Assembly (NCBI RefSeq): GCF_050436995.1
Contig: NC_134745.1
Span: 14,322,001 to 14,386,000, forward strand
Direction of reading: 5' to 3'
DNA from: Anticarsia gemmatalis
Lineage: Eukaryota; Arthropoda; Insecta; Lepidoptera; Erebidae
Length of the DNA stretch: 64,000 nt
Shown: positions 34,495 to 46,756 of the stretch, one piece after another
Layout: the number at the start of each line of letters is the position of its first letter
How positions within the stretch are numbered: position 1 is the stretch's first letter
Notes under the pieces: model-generated
Seen by the model: the letters and a program-made list of their open reading frames with translations, nothing else
What the model was told of the DNA's origin: nothing
Databases searched by the model: none
Position numbers and translations under genes: made by a program

Positions 34495-35209
34495 GGCAGG
34501 GCACCTCGAGGCGAGGTGACGGGGAGTAGCGACCCCGCGGTACCTGAGTGCTCCAGGGGGAAGTCACCCTTCCTCATCTCCGGCTTGCCTTAGTTGGCTG
34601 GTCGGAGTGAAAACTGACGAGGAAGCGGTCCCCCGCCTCTGGCTTGCCTTCATTGGCCGTCCAGAGTGGAGTCGCAAGAGCAGAGCTCCCACTCTGTTCG
34701 GAGGACGGATGCTGAGCGTAAGTGGCTAGTGGGCCAGTGATGCCGGACCCTCAGGGAGCAAGTGATCTGAGTTTAACGTCCAGCGAGGCCTCTCCGTCCT
34801 TCAGCCGCTCACGTCCCTGTTGCCCCCTAGTTGCTATTCGTGCGACTTGTTTAGGGTGGCCCAGTTTGTGAGTTGGCAAGTCTCCGCCTGCCATTTTTAC
34901 ATGTTTTCAACATTGTTATCGGCAGGCGCCATAGTCCCCATAGATCCCCTGGTTTCCAGTCCATAAGCACCCCATCCCAATAGCCCAAGTAGTTTTTCCC
35001 CGTTAGTTTTGCCATAGTTCCACACAGTCCGGTGATTGTCCTTGGGTGCATTTTATAGTGTAAACAGGGATAATCACCGGATTGTGACACCACACATTAT
35101 TGAAAGATTAAAGCCGTCTAAAAAGGGCCTCTACGTGTTGGCTTCGGCCCCACGCACGCCTTCCAAATGTCCGGGACTCTGTAGTCCCGAGATATACAAA
35201 AGACGTACA
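34495..35209 (+). mobile_element. Short non-autonomous Dong/R4-like element
   Basis: The element has about 715 bp and is GC-rich in contrast to its flanks. It begins GGCAGGGCACCTCGAGGCGA and ends just before (TAA)4. No long ORF is present. The 5' part is heavily structured, with the stem CACCTCG/CGAGGTG at 34502-34518 and a repeated unit CTCCGGCTTGCCTTAGTTGG versus CTCTGGCTTGCCTTCATTGG. Its 3' end (GTTGGCTTCGGCCCCACGCA, then CTTCCAAA, GGGA, CAAAAGACGTACA) resembles the 3' UTR of the adjacent R4-like copy in the order of motifs. I infer a non-autonomous partner that uses the same retrotransposition machinery and TAA target. Confidence 0.65.
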
Positions 35210-38200
35210 TAATAATAATAAATGAAGCCTTACAAATCTCTCAAGATACAGAAACAACTCTCTCACAAGAAACCCTATACACAAACATTGAAACACAACT
35301 TAATCATACAAATATAAATCACTCTATAGACACACATAATCACTCTATAGATTACGCTAAAATAGATCTAGAGTTCCAATCCGCACTAAATACATTTAAA
35401 GAAACTGGACCAACGTCAAGACCGTATTTACCTAAGCAAAAACCATCTAAAAAGTTGGCTTTAATAGTTGAATATCTCAACAATAATATTCTCCCTAAAT
35501 TTCTAAACACTGAACAAGATTTTATAACGTTTCAAACCATATTATATTCAGCAGCCTTTACAGCCGTTACTTGTAATGGCACTAAATTAAAAACTAGTAC
35601 TACCCAACAAAGAGCTTTCAAACCACCGTGGCAGAGAAGACTTGAGAGCAGAATAAATAGGTATAGATCAGAAATAGCACAGTTAACACAATACATACAA
35701 GGAAATAGAAGTAGTAGAATATTAGCATCTGTAGAGAATGTAAAATCAAAATATCAAATTCATGCACAATACGAAAACGCTAATACAGAAATAGAACACT
35801 TTTTAGACACGTTAAAACAGAAGCTAAGCGCGGCGGCTAGTAGGTTGAAAAGATACCTTACTTGCACTGCCCGAAAGAAACAAAACTCCCAATTTACATA
35901 CACAGAAAAACTCTTTTATAGAAACCTCAGGTCTAGTAATCACAACACAAACATACGGGAAAACAGACTACCGACAGCTGAAAGCTTGCACGATTTCTGG
36001 AGTAATATCTGGGAAAATCCTGTACACCATAATCCGGATGCCGAATGGATAAGCGCTGTTCACGAGCAATCGGAAAGCATCCATGCAATGGACTTCGAAT
36101 ACATTCCTATAGACACATTCACACAGGTCATCAATCACACTCACAATTGGAAGTCACCTGGAACCGATAACTTACACAACTATTGGTACAAAAAATTTAC
36201 TAGCATACATCCATATCTACACAATCACATAAACGCATTCATTCACTCACCACACACTATGCCACAATACATCACACACGGAGTCACCTACATGCTCCCA
36301 AAAGATACCAACACAGACGACCCCTCCAAATACCGACCCATAACTTGCTTGCAAACCATATATAAAATACTAACCGCTTGTATTAGTAAAACTATTTATG
36401 CTCATTTATCCGTTAATAACATTCTCGCGGAACAACAAAAAGGCTGCAGAAAATACAGCCAAGGCTGTAAAGAACAACTTACAATAGATGCAATAACTAT
36501 CAATGAAGCATTCACCAAAAAACTTAACATTCATAGCATGTTCATAGACTATCGCAAAGCGTTTGATTCCGTTCCCCATAGCTGGTTATTGCATACTTTA
36601 GAAATGTACAAAATTAACCCTACTATTATAAAATTTTTAGAATCCTCCATGAAAAACTGGAAAACTGTTCTAAAATTAAATCAACACGCCATATCAATAA
36701 CCACCGAACCAATTTGTATCCGTCGAGGTATCTATCAGGGAGACGCTCTTAGTCCACTTTGGTTCTGCCTAGCTTTAAACCCTCTCTCTAGTCTATTAAA
36801 CAATAGTAATGCCGGATATACCTTAAACTCTATCAATAGCCAATTTTCTCTAACTCATTTATTATATATGGATGACATAAAACTTTTTTCGAGCAATAAG
36901 GACGATATTTTCAAATTAGCAGACATAACCCAAGAATTCTCCAAAGACATTTGTATGGAGTTTGGAGTGGACAAATGTAAAATTTTATCAATCACAAATG
37001 GCCAAATAGAGAACAATACATACGCCCTAGAAACCGGACAGAATATTGAGCCCATGGATGACCACAGTACATACAAATATTTAGGATTTAAACAGTCTAG
37101 AAAAATACACCAAAAAGAAACCAAAGCAGAGCTCACAGCCAAATTTAAACAACGTCTTAACCTAATTCTTAAATCTCACTTGAATTCGAGAAATATTGTT
37201 AAAGCAATCAACACTTTTGCCATTCCTATTCTCACTTACTCATTCGGAATTATCAATTGGACACAAACAGATCTTAAAACCTCCAACGCACTATTAACAC
37301 ACACATGACCAAACATCGCAAACATCACCCTAAATCATCAGTTGAGAGACTCACACTACCACGTAAAGAGGGCGGCAGGGGACTAATTGACATTCAAAAC
37401 CTACACAACAAACAAATAACATCACTCAGAACATACTTTCACACTAAGTCACAACACTCATCCCTCCATAAACACATCACAGGCATAGACATCAAACTCA
37501 CACCACTTAACCTACAGAACAGAAGCACGCAATCAAACGAAACACTCATCACCACAGAACAAAAAATTGCCAAATGGGCTGGAAAGTCTCTCCACGGAAG
37601 ACACCGAACCGACCTTAGCCAAAGCTACGTCGACAAAGAGAAGTCGAACGAATGGCTTAAGAAAGGGGAACTGTTTCCGGAGACTGAAGGCTTTATGCTG
37701 GCCATACAGGACCAAATTATTTTAACTCGGAACTATAAGAAATTTATTATAAAAGACCCTAACCAAGTATCAGACCTATGCAGACACTGTAATTCGGCCC
37801 CGGAAACAATCCAACACATCACCGGTGCTTGCAAGTCCCTAGTACAGTCTGATTACAAGCACCGGCACGATCAGGTAGCAGCAATAGTCCATCAACATCT
37901 AGCTCATAAACACAATTTTATTCCTCAGAAAATACCATATTACAAATATAAACCTAATACTATCTTAGAGAACCAAACCTGCAAAATTTACTGGGACCGA
38001 ACAGTAATCACGGATAAAACAATACATTACAACAGACCAGACATCACACTACACGACAAGAACACTAACACTATATACATCATTGACATAGCCATCCCCA
38101 ACAGCCACAACATACAAACTACAGTATCCGATAAACTCGCTAAATACCAAGATCTAGCAATTGAACTTAAAACCCAATGGAGAGCAGACACAGTCCACAT

Positions 38201-38474
38201 TGTCCCAATAGTACTTTCATCGACTGGTATTATACCTAAATCTCTTACACAAAGCCTTAACATTCTTCACATGCCCAAACACGCATTACATCTACTACAA
38301 AAAGCCACTATCCTTAATACCTGTCGTATCACTCGCAAATTCCTCACATCCTCATCAATTTCATCTACTTTTGCTATTTAGCGTGTCACGCTTGGCTTTG
38401 GCCCGCATGACATGTAACCTACCCCTTCCAAAGAGGGAGACAAAAAAAACGTATATTTAAAATAATAATAATAA
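35210..38474 (+). mobile_element. R4/Dong-type non-LTR retrotransposon, 5'-truncated
   Basis: The element lies between (TAA)4 at 35210-35221 and (TAA)4 at 38463-38474. Bombyx Dong and its relatives in the R4 clade insert into TAA repeats (family knowledge). It encodes an R4-type reverse transcriptase followed by a CCHC motif and a restriction-like endonuclease, and has a short 3' UTR with CTTGGCTTTGGCCCGCATGA. The reading frame is already open at the 5' junction without an ATG, so the N-terminal region and 5' UTR are missing. One frameshift splits the protein at 37305. Confidence 0.85.
35222..38381 (+). pseudogene. R4/Dong-type reverse transcriptase-endonuclease, frameshifted
   Basis: The first frame is open from 35185 to the stop at 37308, with no in-frame ATG before about 36088. 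The second frame runs from ATG 37305 to 38381. RT motifs in order: WKSPGTDNLHNYW, PSKYRPITCLQTIYK, IDYRKAFDSVPHSW (Asp at 36547), IRRGIYQGDALSPLWF and LLYMDDIKLF (catalytic YMDD at 36865-36876). In the second frame come the conserved KHRKHHPKSSVERLTLPRKE, a CCHC motif CRHCNSAPETIQHITGAC, and a restriction-like endonuclease with RPDITL (38034 on), IDIAIP and DKLAKYQ. The break lies between the RT thumb and the endonuclease. R4-clade proteins are normally one continuous chain, so this copy is probably inactive. Confidence 0.88.
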
Positions 38475-39090
38475 TATATTTATTTCAGACCATGTCCATA
38501 AAAATTAAGTACAGTGCTAAAAGGATAAACTTAATCTAGGTAGCTGCAGAACTATCTGACTAATACACTCATAAACGCTTTCATAACGCCAGAGTCATAT
38601 TTTTCAGCAATGACTTTCAGGATGCTATTGGTGCTGTCCCGCACTCTCCTTAATAAGGAAGCGACCCTTTTCCGAATAATGGCATGGAAGCCATCAACTC
38701 TAGATTCTACAAACATGTTGGAGGCACTACAGAATCGGGGCAGCCCCAACAGCATCCTGAACCCATTGTTGTACTGGACTCTTAATGCATTATATGACCT
38801 CTGAGTATACCTGACCCATAGACTGCTCGTGTAGAAAGTCTGACAGTAAGCTTTGAAAAGTGTTATTTTTGCTTCTTTACTACACCGAGCAAACCTACGG
38901 GCCAGCATGTTACTCCTTACTGCCATTGCTCTGCGTTCTCTTTCAATGTCCACATGGTCCTCAAGACTCCCAGTAACATAATGTCCAAGGTATTTAAATT
39001 GTTGAACCTCTTTTAGCTCTACTTCGATTAGCTATGATTCTATATTAATTTGATTTAGGTTAAGAGCTGTTGATGTTTTTTTCCGTGACT
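38475..39090 (-). mobile_element. 5'-truncated LINE remnant with ATT-rich tail
   Basis: On the minus strand this ends AAATAAATATATTATTATTA, so its 3' tail is the same TAA/ATT tract that bounds the R4-like element. About 615 bp of the 3' end is left, carrying the C-terminal end of a reverse transcriptase protein. The sharp loss of coding near 39080 marks 5' truncation, as is usual for LINEs. Confidence 0.75.
38552..39070 (-). pseudogene. C-terminal part of a non-LTR retrotransposon RT protein
   Basis: The minus-strand frame reads LKEVQQFKYLGHYVTGSLED and continues into DIERERRAMAVRSNMLARRF and AKITLFKAYCQTFYTSSLW before its stop. KYLGxxxT followed by RxxxAxxxxxxLxRRF and the K..LFKAYC..xY.xxLW block is the region just after the RT palm in many insect LINEs (jockey/CR1-like type). 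An in-frame TAG interrupts it upstream of LIEVELKEV. The palm with its catalytic aspartates is missing. The exact clade is uncertain. Confidence 0.78.
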
Positions 39091-39786
39091 TGTTATATAT
39101 TTATGTCAAGGTAATCGACAAATTTACGGAGAGATAATGCATGTATTCAATACTGACCACTACTAAGACCACACTTCAAATTCAAACTTTCCATCTAAAC
39201 TGAATTTCCGCAAACAAAATTTTCCTAGAATAAACAAATTGTCTCTGTTGCCGTACTAAAAATCGTACAAACTGTAAGACGACGCTGCTCTATTTCATCC
39301 TTCGTTACTGTAAAATCAGGTAACACGATACATATAGAGAACTAACAAGCGCTGGCTTATCACATTTTGTGAAAGAAATATACGTGGATTTTATATTTTC
39401 AGTTACAGTGACCTAATTTCTGGAAATATGTTCTGCTTTTACGGACTGTCAGTATGAAAGTAGAACTGTTGTTGCTTAAAGTTTTGTTTAGAGTAAAAAT
39501 AGTATGTTTACTTGCAATGTCTCTCATTTGTCTACTTCTAGATATATTTAGTACAGAGTACGAAAAATTTTCCTTTGACTGTTCAAAAAAAATTAGAACT
39601 AGCTTTTATTCGTTAGTATAGTTATTTTAACGGTCTAAATTTTAAGAAAATAAATCTATTTACTGTTTTTTTTTTCTCATTTTTGTACCTTCTTGAAAAC
39701 TTAAGAAATTATAATAAAATTATGATTTAAATATTATTTCGCCACACTTATTGCACGTGGAAAACTTATTATACGCTACTAATTAG

Positions 39787-39892
39787 AAGCACGATTCTCT
39801 ACAATCGGTACTGTCGTATTGTCAGATCTTCATACAAAAATTATCGATAGCTAGCCGGTTGTCGATAGTCGATAGTGGTAGAGAATCGCGCT
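39787..39892. mobile_element. GATTCTCTAC-family MITE, short copy with both ends
   Basis: The inverted ends AGCACGATTCTCTAC (39787-39801) and GTAGAGAATCGCGCT (39878-39892) match at 14 of 15 positions. The interior has TTATCGATAGCTAGCCGG and GTCGATAGTCGATAGTGG. Longer copies at 57567-57736, 59265-59408 and 44622-44745 share interior blocks that are deleted here. Confidence 0.78.
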
Positions 39893-42800
39893 ACAGCGCC
39901 CTTATTCATAAAATACTCGATAAAGAACTACAGTCACTGATAAGGCACGTTTCTTCTTTACAGTACAGATTCCTACATAATATTTTTAATTCCCGATACA
40001 TCTTTAATAATATTGTAGACAGTACACTTCAACACCATAACAAACGTTCACACACGAACGTTTCCGTGTCAAACAAAATGGATGAGAAAAAAGGCTGTAT
40101 AAGGATTAAGTCCCCTCCTTTCTCGCGTTAAGCACGTGTACGGGATTATGTGTTAATGGTGTTTGAAGATGACTTTTTATTCTACTTTTCACATGTATGT
40201 AGAAGAAGACATACGATATTATAAAGACAGATGTTTTTCATGAATAAATATGGTATGTACTAACACAGTGATCTATCCAATGATGTTATGGAACACTGTT
40301 AAGTACAATTGTATCTACTGGCGAAAGTACACTTAATTTAAAATGCTTGTGATTGCTGAAAACAGTCTGAGAAAAATCTTGGACAATATTGTATATAGAC
40401 TTAAAATACGGCTTTGTTATATAAGATTGACTAGATATTGCCGATGATTTATAGTTCAAAACATACAATAGCATACAAGCCAATACAATTCATGACGTAA
40501 TATAATACCTATACCTACATAAATCACAATATTATTCACTTTTATTTATTATATTACTTTCCAAAAACGTGATTTCTAATTTCACAAATGTCCACAGTTT
40601 TCCATCGATAGTTACCATTCGCAGAAATGTAGTAATACATCTGCAGTCAACCAATAAATCGTAGAAACTAATACGAAACAACATAGTTTTGGACAGCAAC
40701 TCACAACTTTTAGTATCAGGTGGAGTGTTTCACTTATTAGGAATTCAAAAACTTTTTGCTTTGGATCATTTCCAGTGCAGAAGTGCAGAGGCAAATAAGT
40801 TGTACTGAGGACACCAAATTGTTGAGTAGAAATTGCTATAACTCATTGAACAATATGTTTAATATCGCTTTTTAAACTTAAAACTGTAGTAATGAAGAGT
40901 AGAGGCCGTATTACTTTTTCTAAAAAAAAATATGCTTTAAGGAAAAAAATCAAGTTACAACATATTTAGTTCTTAAACTTCTGTGTAATATTAATCAGAA
41001 TAAAGTAGGACGTAATGATCACTCTGACCGATTGCTATCATAGTGACTCTTTAACAGACCGGTGCTAATATTAACAGAGATAGCTCATGAATCTGAAATG
41101 TCCTGAATACTTATCAATGGCCAAAGAAATGTAAGTAAAGGACAGAAGATGAAGGAGATGTCCATAAAAACCAGCATCTCACTTGCATAGCTACAGTTTC
41201 CATCTCACCAACAACTAACATTCAATCCACAATTCCTAAAACCCAAAGCCCAGTTTCATCAAACAAACATCTACAATCACATCAATTCTCAAGACTCTTG
41301 CACGTTTGTTCACCAAACAGTATGCGGTCGTGCATGCTACACACGGAGTAACATACCACAAATAGGTCCGAAGATATCGCTGCTGAAATGTTTGCTTATC
41401 CATACAACTCAACAAATACGTTTGGTGGATGTTGTGAGTATATTGAAGCAATATCTCGTTTTACTGTCTGTATGGAGTTATATGTCTGAGATTGTGTGAT
41501 GTTCTAGATTGTAAGATTTGTCTAGAGTATTTTCACTCTCACGCTGTGCATTTTTTATTCGTTAATAATATTGAAATTGTAACTATTGCAGACTGAAATA
41601 TTATCTCACTCATCAAACCACCGAAAATAAGACACTGTGACATCACTATGTCATATTTCTATACTAAAATGTATTTTTGGCATTTCATAAACAGTAGCTG
41701 ATATGAGTAGTAGTCAACCACCGTATTGCTACAATACTGAAGAGTATCATTATTCTACCCGTCACTTGAGCAGCACAACATTATATTTTCATTGGTAACC
41801 AACCCTTGTCTTCAACTTCCTTACTCAGTCGTCCCAAATCTAAGGATTAGAGATAATCAATCGCACGTCAGACAGACGGTTCAAATACCCTTGTTACGTT
41901 TGTTATGTACTCGTAATGTGAGACTGTGGTTTGTATGATATTCAGGGCTAAGTTTGATTTGAAGAGTTCGATATAATATTTTAAATTATGTTAGTTCTAA
42001 TTCGACTTCAGTATTCACATAATCGTAAATATTTTCTAATGCAAGCACCGCAGAATATAATAAATATCAACATTTCTAGGAAATAACTTTTATCTTAAAA
42101 CACCATGCTTTGATAAAAAATTGTGGCTCGACTATTAAATTACTTCACTTAGCACACGCGGTTTCCACACTTTCTCTAAGTCATTTGGGTTTCTATGCAT
42201 ATTTTTATAAATTCTGTGGAGCCACAAGATTCTTGTACAAAAGTGTTAATAAACTGTTTTAGAACTTTATCAATTCCGATAACCTATAACATTGAAACAA
42301 ACTTCAAAAGACGATTCTCTGAATCAACCACGTTTTATTACACGAACTCATAAGACTATTATTTTCAACTAATTTAATCTATCAGCAGTTTCTCTTTCAA
42401 TTCAACGTAAAGTCTCAAACTTGCGGTTAACAACTTTGCTTTCACCAAGACCCACAACTTGTACATTCTAAGAACATGTAAAGACCCTTTTAATTGGAAA
42501 TCGACAATCCCTTTTTAGGAAGTGTAATGTTTTGAACGACTTGAAACTTTGCACCTTTGAGAGCTTAAACTAAAGTACTTAGTTCATAGAAGCAGTGAAA
42601 TGCAAAATGTTGTTATTTTATAAATTCTCGGTAGCCTGGCGTTTGATAATGTGGCAGGTACATTCATTCGGTTTAAATACTTGGAACTAGTGTTTAATGC
42701 TAACGTGATTTTAAAGTTTTGATACAAACTCACTTTTAATAAATTTGATGTTAAAAACTACTTCAAGAAAGAATTGATCTCTAGAAACGACTTTTTATTC

Positions 42801-43866
42801 GTAATCTTTATAGTCGATTTAACAAAAAATAAAAAGCGTTAAGATAGCTCATTTGGAAACGAGCTTTAGTCTCATTTAAGATTGCTTCATTTAAGATTTT
42901 TAACATATCAACATATATGTACATAACCTGCAATAATAATAATGTTTCCTAGAAATCAAATTCGAGATTATTATATTAAAGCCGGTGAGAAAACTTATTA
43001 CCAGATAAATAACTGTCTTTGTCAAACTTCACAATTTCAATTTCCAACTAAACATAAATTATTGTTTATAAAACATAAAGTAAATGAAAACCAAGTTTCC
43101 ATTAAATACGCCAAATGAAAATTCCCCTTTGACCTATTAAACCAAGAAAATAATTTCGTCTTTTCAAATTAGTAACATAATACTAACGGTGTTATGCCCT
43201 TAATTCCTCTTTGAAGATCTGCTATCAAAAGGGCTTCTTTAAAAGGATTTATGGTACTAAAAGACGAATTTCATTGTCTCAGAAAGTATTACTTAGTAGG
43301 CGAAGAATTTTGTAAAAAGTGTATTGTTTAAAATGTCTTTGGTGGAAATGTTGTGGGTGGATGAAACTTGGCGAGTCTGTTAGTAACAAAAAATACCTTG
43401 CTGACCACGTGGTGGAACAAACAGCACCATACTAAATTATACGTTATTTTACTACTCTAATGTCCTCTTATTCATAAAAATATATGAAGTTATGAAAGGT
43501 TTATAAAGTGTTTTGTTTCTTTCACTCCGTAGCGAAATAAAAAAGAGAAAACATATTATAGTAGCTTTTTAACTAAAATAGGTTTATAGTGTGTTTATGA
43601 ATAAGAGGGTAAAACTATAGACGGGTCAACTCCGAACAGTACAGTACTAGGAATTTATTGAAAAATTCACAGAACTTGTATCCTATGGTGTATAACTAGC
43701 AATAATAATTGTCTTTAAACAACAATATTACAGGAAATCTTTAGGTGCTCTGCTTCACAAGGCAAATACCATATGAGACCATTTAGACCATCCACGGTCA
43801 TACTCGACCTTACTTGGCACCCATTTGACCACTATACGATTGAAAATAGAGAAACCTCCAGGACTT

Positions 43867-43941
43867 ATACCCAGTTTCTGAGGCACATTTAGCGGTAGTT
43901 TATCTATTCAAAAGCGTTTAAACTCATATAAAAAACCAGGG
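43867..43941. mobile_element. Hairpin MITE, right arm deleted
   Basis: It begins ACCCAGTTTCTGAGGCACAT then TTAGCGGTAGTTTATCTATT and ends in the loop sequence followed by CCAGGG. Compared with 25692-25810 it keeps the left arm, the loop and the last few bases only. It ends 18 bp from the GTAAGT donor of the receptor exon at 43960-44083. Confidence 0.85.
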
Positions 43942-43959
43942 TTATTCAGTAAAACTTAC

Positions 43960-44083
43960 CTCAGTAGTCTTTTTCTTGCATTTATCAGTTCCAGCAAAGA
44001 TGTTCAGCTGTGTGGAGCCAGGCTTCAGTGGACACTGATCAATGTCCACTCTTCGAAGATCGATGTCGATGCCACTCGTCCCT
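43960..44083 (-). CDS. Receptor exon: end of cache domain to EGF-like start
   Basis: The acceptor is TTTCTTTGTTCTAG and the donor GTAAGT (43959-43954). The exon has 124 bp, with one base completing a Lys codon followed by 41 codons. It encodes GTSGIDIDLRRVDIDQCPLK then GSTQLNIFAGTDKCKKKTTE. The phrase GxxxDxxLxxVDIDQC is the conserved last strand of the GPR158-family ectodomain leading into the EGF-like module, whose next Cys (CVPM) starts the following exon. A deleted MITE sits just inside the downstream intron. Confidence 0.92.
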
Positions 44084-44621
44084 CTAGAACAAAGAAAAAG
44101 TACCATGAGTATGTATTTGTTATTGATAATAAAAATCACCTAATATTGCATAAAACGTTCAAGTTACTAAAAGACCCGCAATTTTGACCAAAGTCAGTTT
44201 TTCAGAAAAAGTAACCTAAATATATAATTTAAATCTCCACGGTAACTTTAATGGAAATCTGTTTAGTGCTTTTGTCGTAATCTGCTGCCTGGGCTTGTTT
44301 GTGTGTCTGTTGCACCTTGTAGCGAATATTATTGAGGAAACCTTTTGGTCTAGTGTTCTCAATACATCATCACGGATTTAGAGGTGTTGAGAGTTGTTTG
44401 CATCACAGTTACTAAGCCATCCATTTAGTATCCTTTGTAGCCAGAACATGGATGAACGGTCACTTTGTAGTATTTGAAATGAGCGTCTCTATGCCTCTCT
44501 GGAGCATGGAGGGGGTCAGTGTATAGGATTGCAAAATTAGGTTAATCAGTCCTTGAGCTATGCCAAAGGGAGAACAGATAGGGTACCATATATTATATAA
44601 CTATAAGAATAAAATACTGTA

Positions 44622-44745
44622 GCATGATTATCTACAGCCGGCAATGGAGAATATCGAAAAAATGACATTTAAATGTATTATAAAAATAGTTTCTATGCTG
44701 ACCGCTAGAGGCGCTGATCGGATTTTCATACAAAATACCAAAATC
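44622..44745 (+). mobile_element. GATTCTCTAC-family MITE, partial
   Basis: GATTATCTACAGCCGGCAAT, then AATAGTTTCTATGCTGACCG, then CTAGAGGCGCTGATCGGATT. This copy keeps the 5' two thirds of the family consensus. Confidence 0.72.
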
Positions 44746-46756
44746 TACTGTTGCATAAAACATGCTACATAAAAAGCATTTGTCATAATTAGAACTGTAA
44801 AACATTTTTTTACATAAAAAATTTACAAGTATTGACTTTTTTTGTCTTTTTTATAAGGAACAGGACCACATTACTTTCAGCTTAACAACGCTCTAGAGAA
44901 AGTAAAAACTTTGAATAATGTGCTACCAACTTTTTAATTCTAATTTACGATACTACTTAGAAACTAAAAACTACCGTTAAACAAATAACTGAAAACTAAC
45001 GACTGTAATCTGAATTTATTTTGTAATTTCAGTTCTAAATGAGGTCTCTAAAACCTCTGAAACAGTGTTAACGGAATAACGAGCATAATTACTGCAACAC
45101 GACACTTCAAATGAACCATTTTACAAAATTAAATTACATTGAAAAGTTTCTGTATTAAGCCGAAAGTTGGCTGAATTTCAAATAATACTGTTCGAGGAAT
45201 CACGGATCATGAAGATTGCGTTTAGAATTAATAATAATATGGGAAGGCGAATCGATTCGGTATGGTTTGGGGGGAGAAATAAGATAAGTACATAGATTAA
45301 CACCATGTAAGTTGAACGAAAAAAATATGTTTTATGTTTCAATCGCAAATCTACATCTTTATCTGTCTCGTCCTCATCATGTTAAGTGGGAACGGTACAG
45401 TATGTTATCTTTTTCAAAAAAATGCAGTCCAGGGATTTGGCTGAACCTGTTATAACTGGCTGCATGTCTGACATCAAATCACCTTGGGGTTTTTTCTATA
45501 TCTTCCGCTAAATAAAATGACGTCACAATTCATTACGATTTTTTTAATTTTTATAGTCTAAATACTAGGCATCGACGAGAACAAAATACGCCTTATAATG
45601 AGACAGGCAGAGACCAAAAAATGCAACGCTCAAGCTATTGCATCATCCATTCACATCTAAAATAACAAACATCAATCAAAACCATTCTCAAATACTCTAA
45701 TCTCTCAGAAATACAGTACCATGACAGATTATGTTAATGTCCGTACAAGCTTCCTAACTGTCACAACCGTACAATTAATTTGACGTTCATATGACATTTC
45801 TGGTAGCCCTTTGACATGAGAGGTTATGTTAACGATATGGCCCGTTTGAGGTGTCTTGGTCGCCATATTAGTGATGTTAAAACTTAATGTTCGGTTTCAG
45901 GTTAATATTGAGGTTGTATATGTTAAAGAAGGGTTTTGGTGAGGTGAAAGGGAGTCTAATAGGCTTGGTTAGAATGATTATGGTCAACTTTGTAAAGGAT
46001 AATTTAATTGTAAAGAGACTTTAACGTCTAAGAGACTAAATTAAAGTTTACTGTTTTAAAAAATAAAGCTCGTGGACTGATACAGCATTTTCTATTATAA
46101 GATCACTGTATTAACAAAACTATTAATCATGAATAATATAATATATGAAAGAATATTCAACAAAAATCTTGCTCAACTAAAATTGGTATTTTTCGTCGCC
46201 ATATAATTATTCATAAAATTTCATTATGTATGAGGTACATAAAACCTCATACTCAAAATTTTAAATGTAGTTTAAAGAATGTAACATATCAGTGCGCGCG
46301 ATTGTATATTTCCAAACATTGTTCTTGACGTAGAAAGACTTACGTGAACATTGATATTTTTATGACAATTTAACAAATAAAACCCAGCTCAATTGTGTAA
46401 CAGTTCCTTAAATAGCATCACACGCCAGCCTCAATTAATTCGACGCGACCGTGGACGAGACCATGTTTTTCTTTCATCAACCAAAAACGTAAAATTAATA
46501 TATTTCACAAATTCATTCGACTAGAACGGAGGCTTTTACAAATGGAGCCTTTCAACCAATTCAATCAAATATTATTCACGCCAATTACATGTATTTCCGT
46601 TTCAAATAACTTGTATGGGGAAATGATAGAAAAAACATGTGTTTTGATAATTTTGGGTGTTGTATCTATTCTTGTTAACCAAATTGGGTCTTGTCTATCT
46701 GGAGATGAGAATGCAATCGATAGGTTTTTTGCTCTCTAGTTTAGTGTCCAACCTAG

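Larger units (their letters stand above)
22225..43959 (-). other. Receptor intron, 21,735 bp
   Basis: This is the largest intron. It includes a 73-bp GA tract, a hairpin MITE (25692-25810), a possible ribozyme relic near 26498-26524, SINE tails, two long palindromes, the TAA-linked LINE cluster (34480-39090) and MITE copies. Three perfect CRE octamers TGACGTCA lie at 22659, 23357 and 26850. The stretches 22570-24250, 26600-29650, 31000-32930 and 39900-43860 show no recognisable gene or repeat. An E-box CACGTG at 27995-28000 lies in a modestly GC-rich patch of unknown meaning. Confidence 0.8.

Noticed and set aside
34495..34620. HDV-like ribozyme at the 5' end of the short Dong-like element
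   Set aside because: Stems such as CACCTCG/CGAGGTG are clear, but I could not pair the first bases into the P1 helix required for the double pseudoknot. Kept only as a test in the findings.
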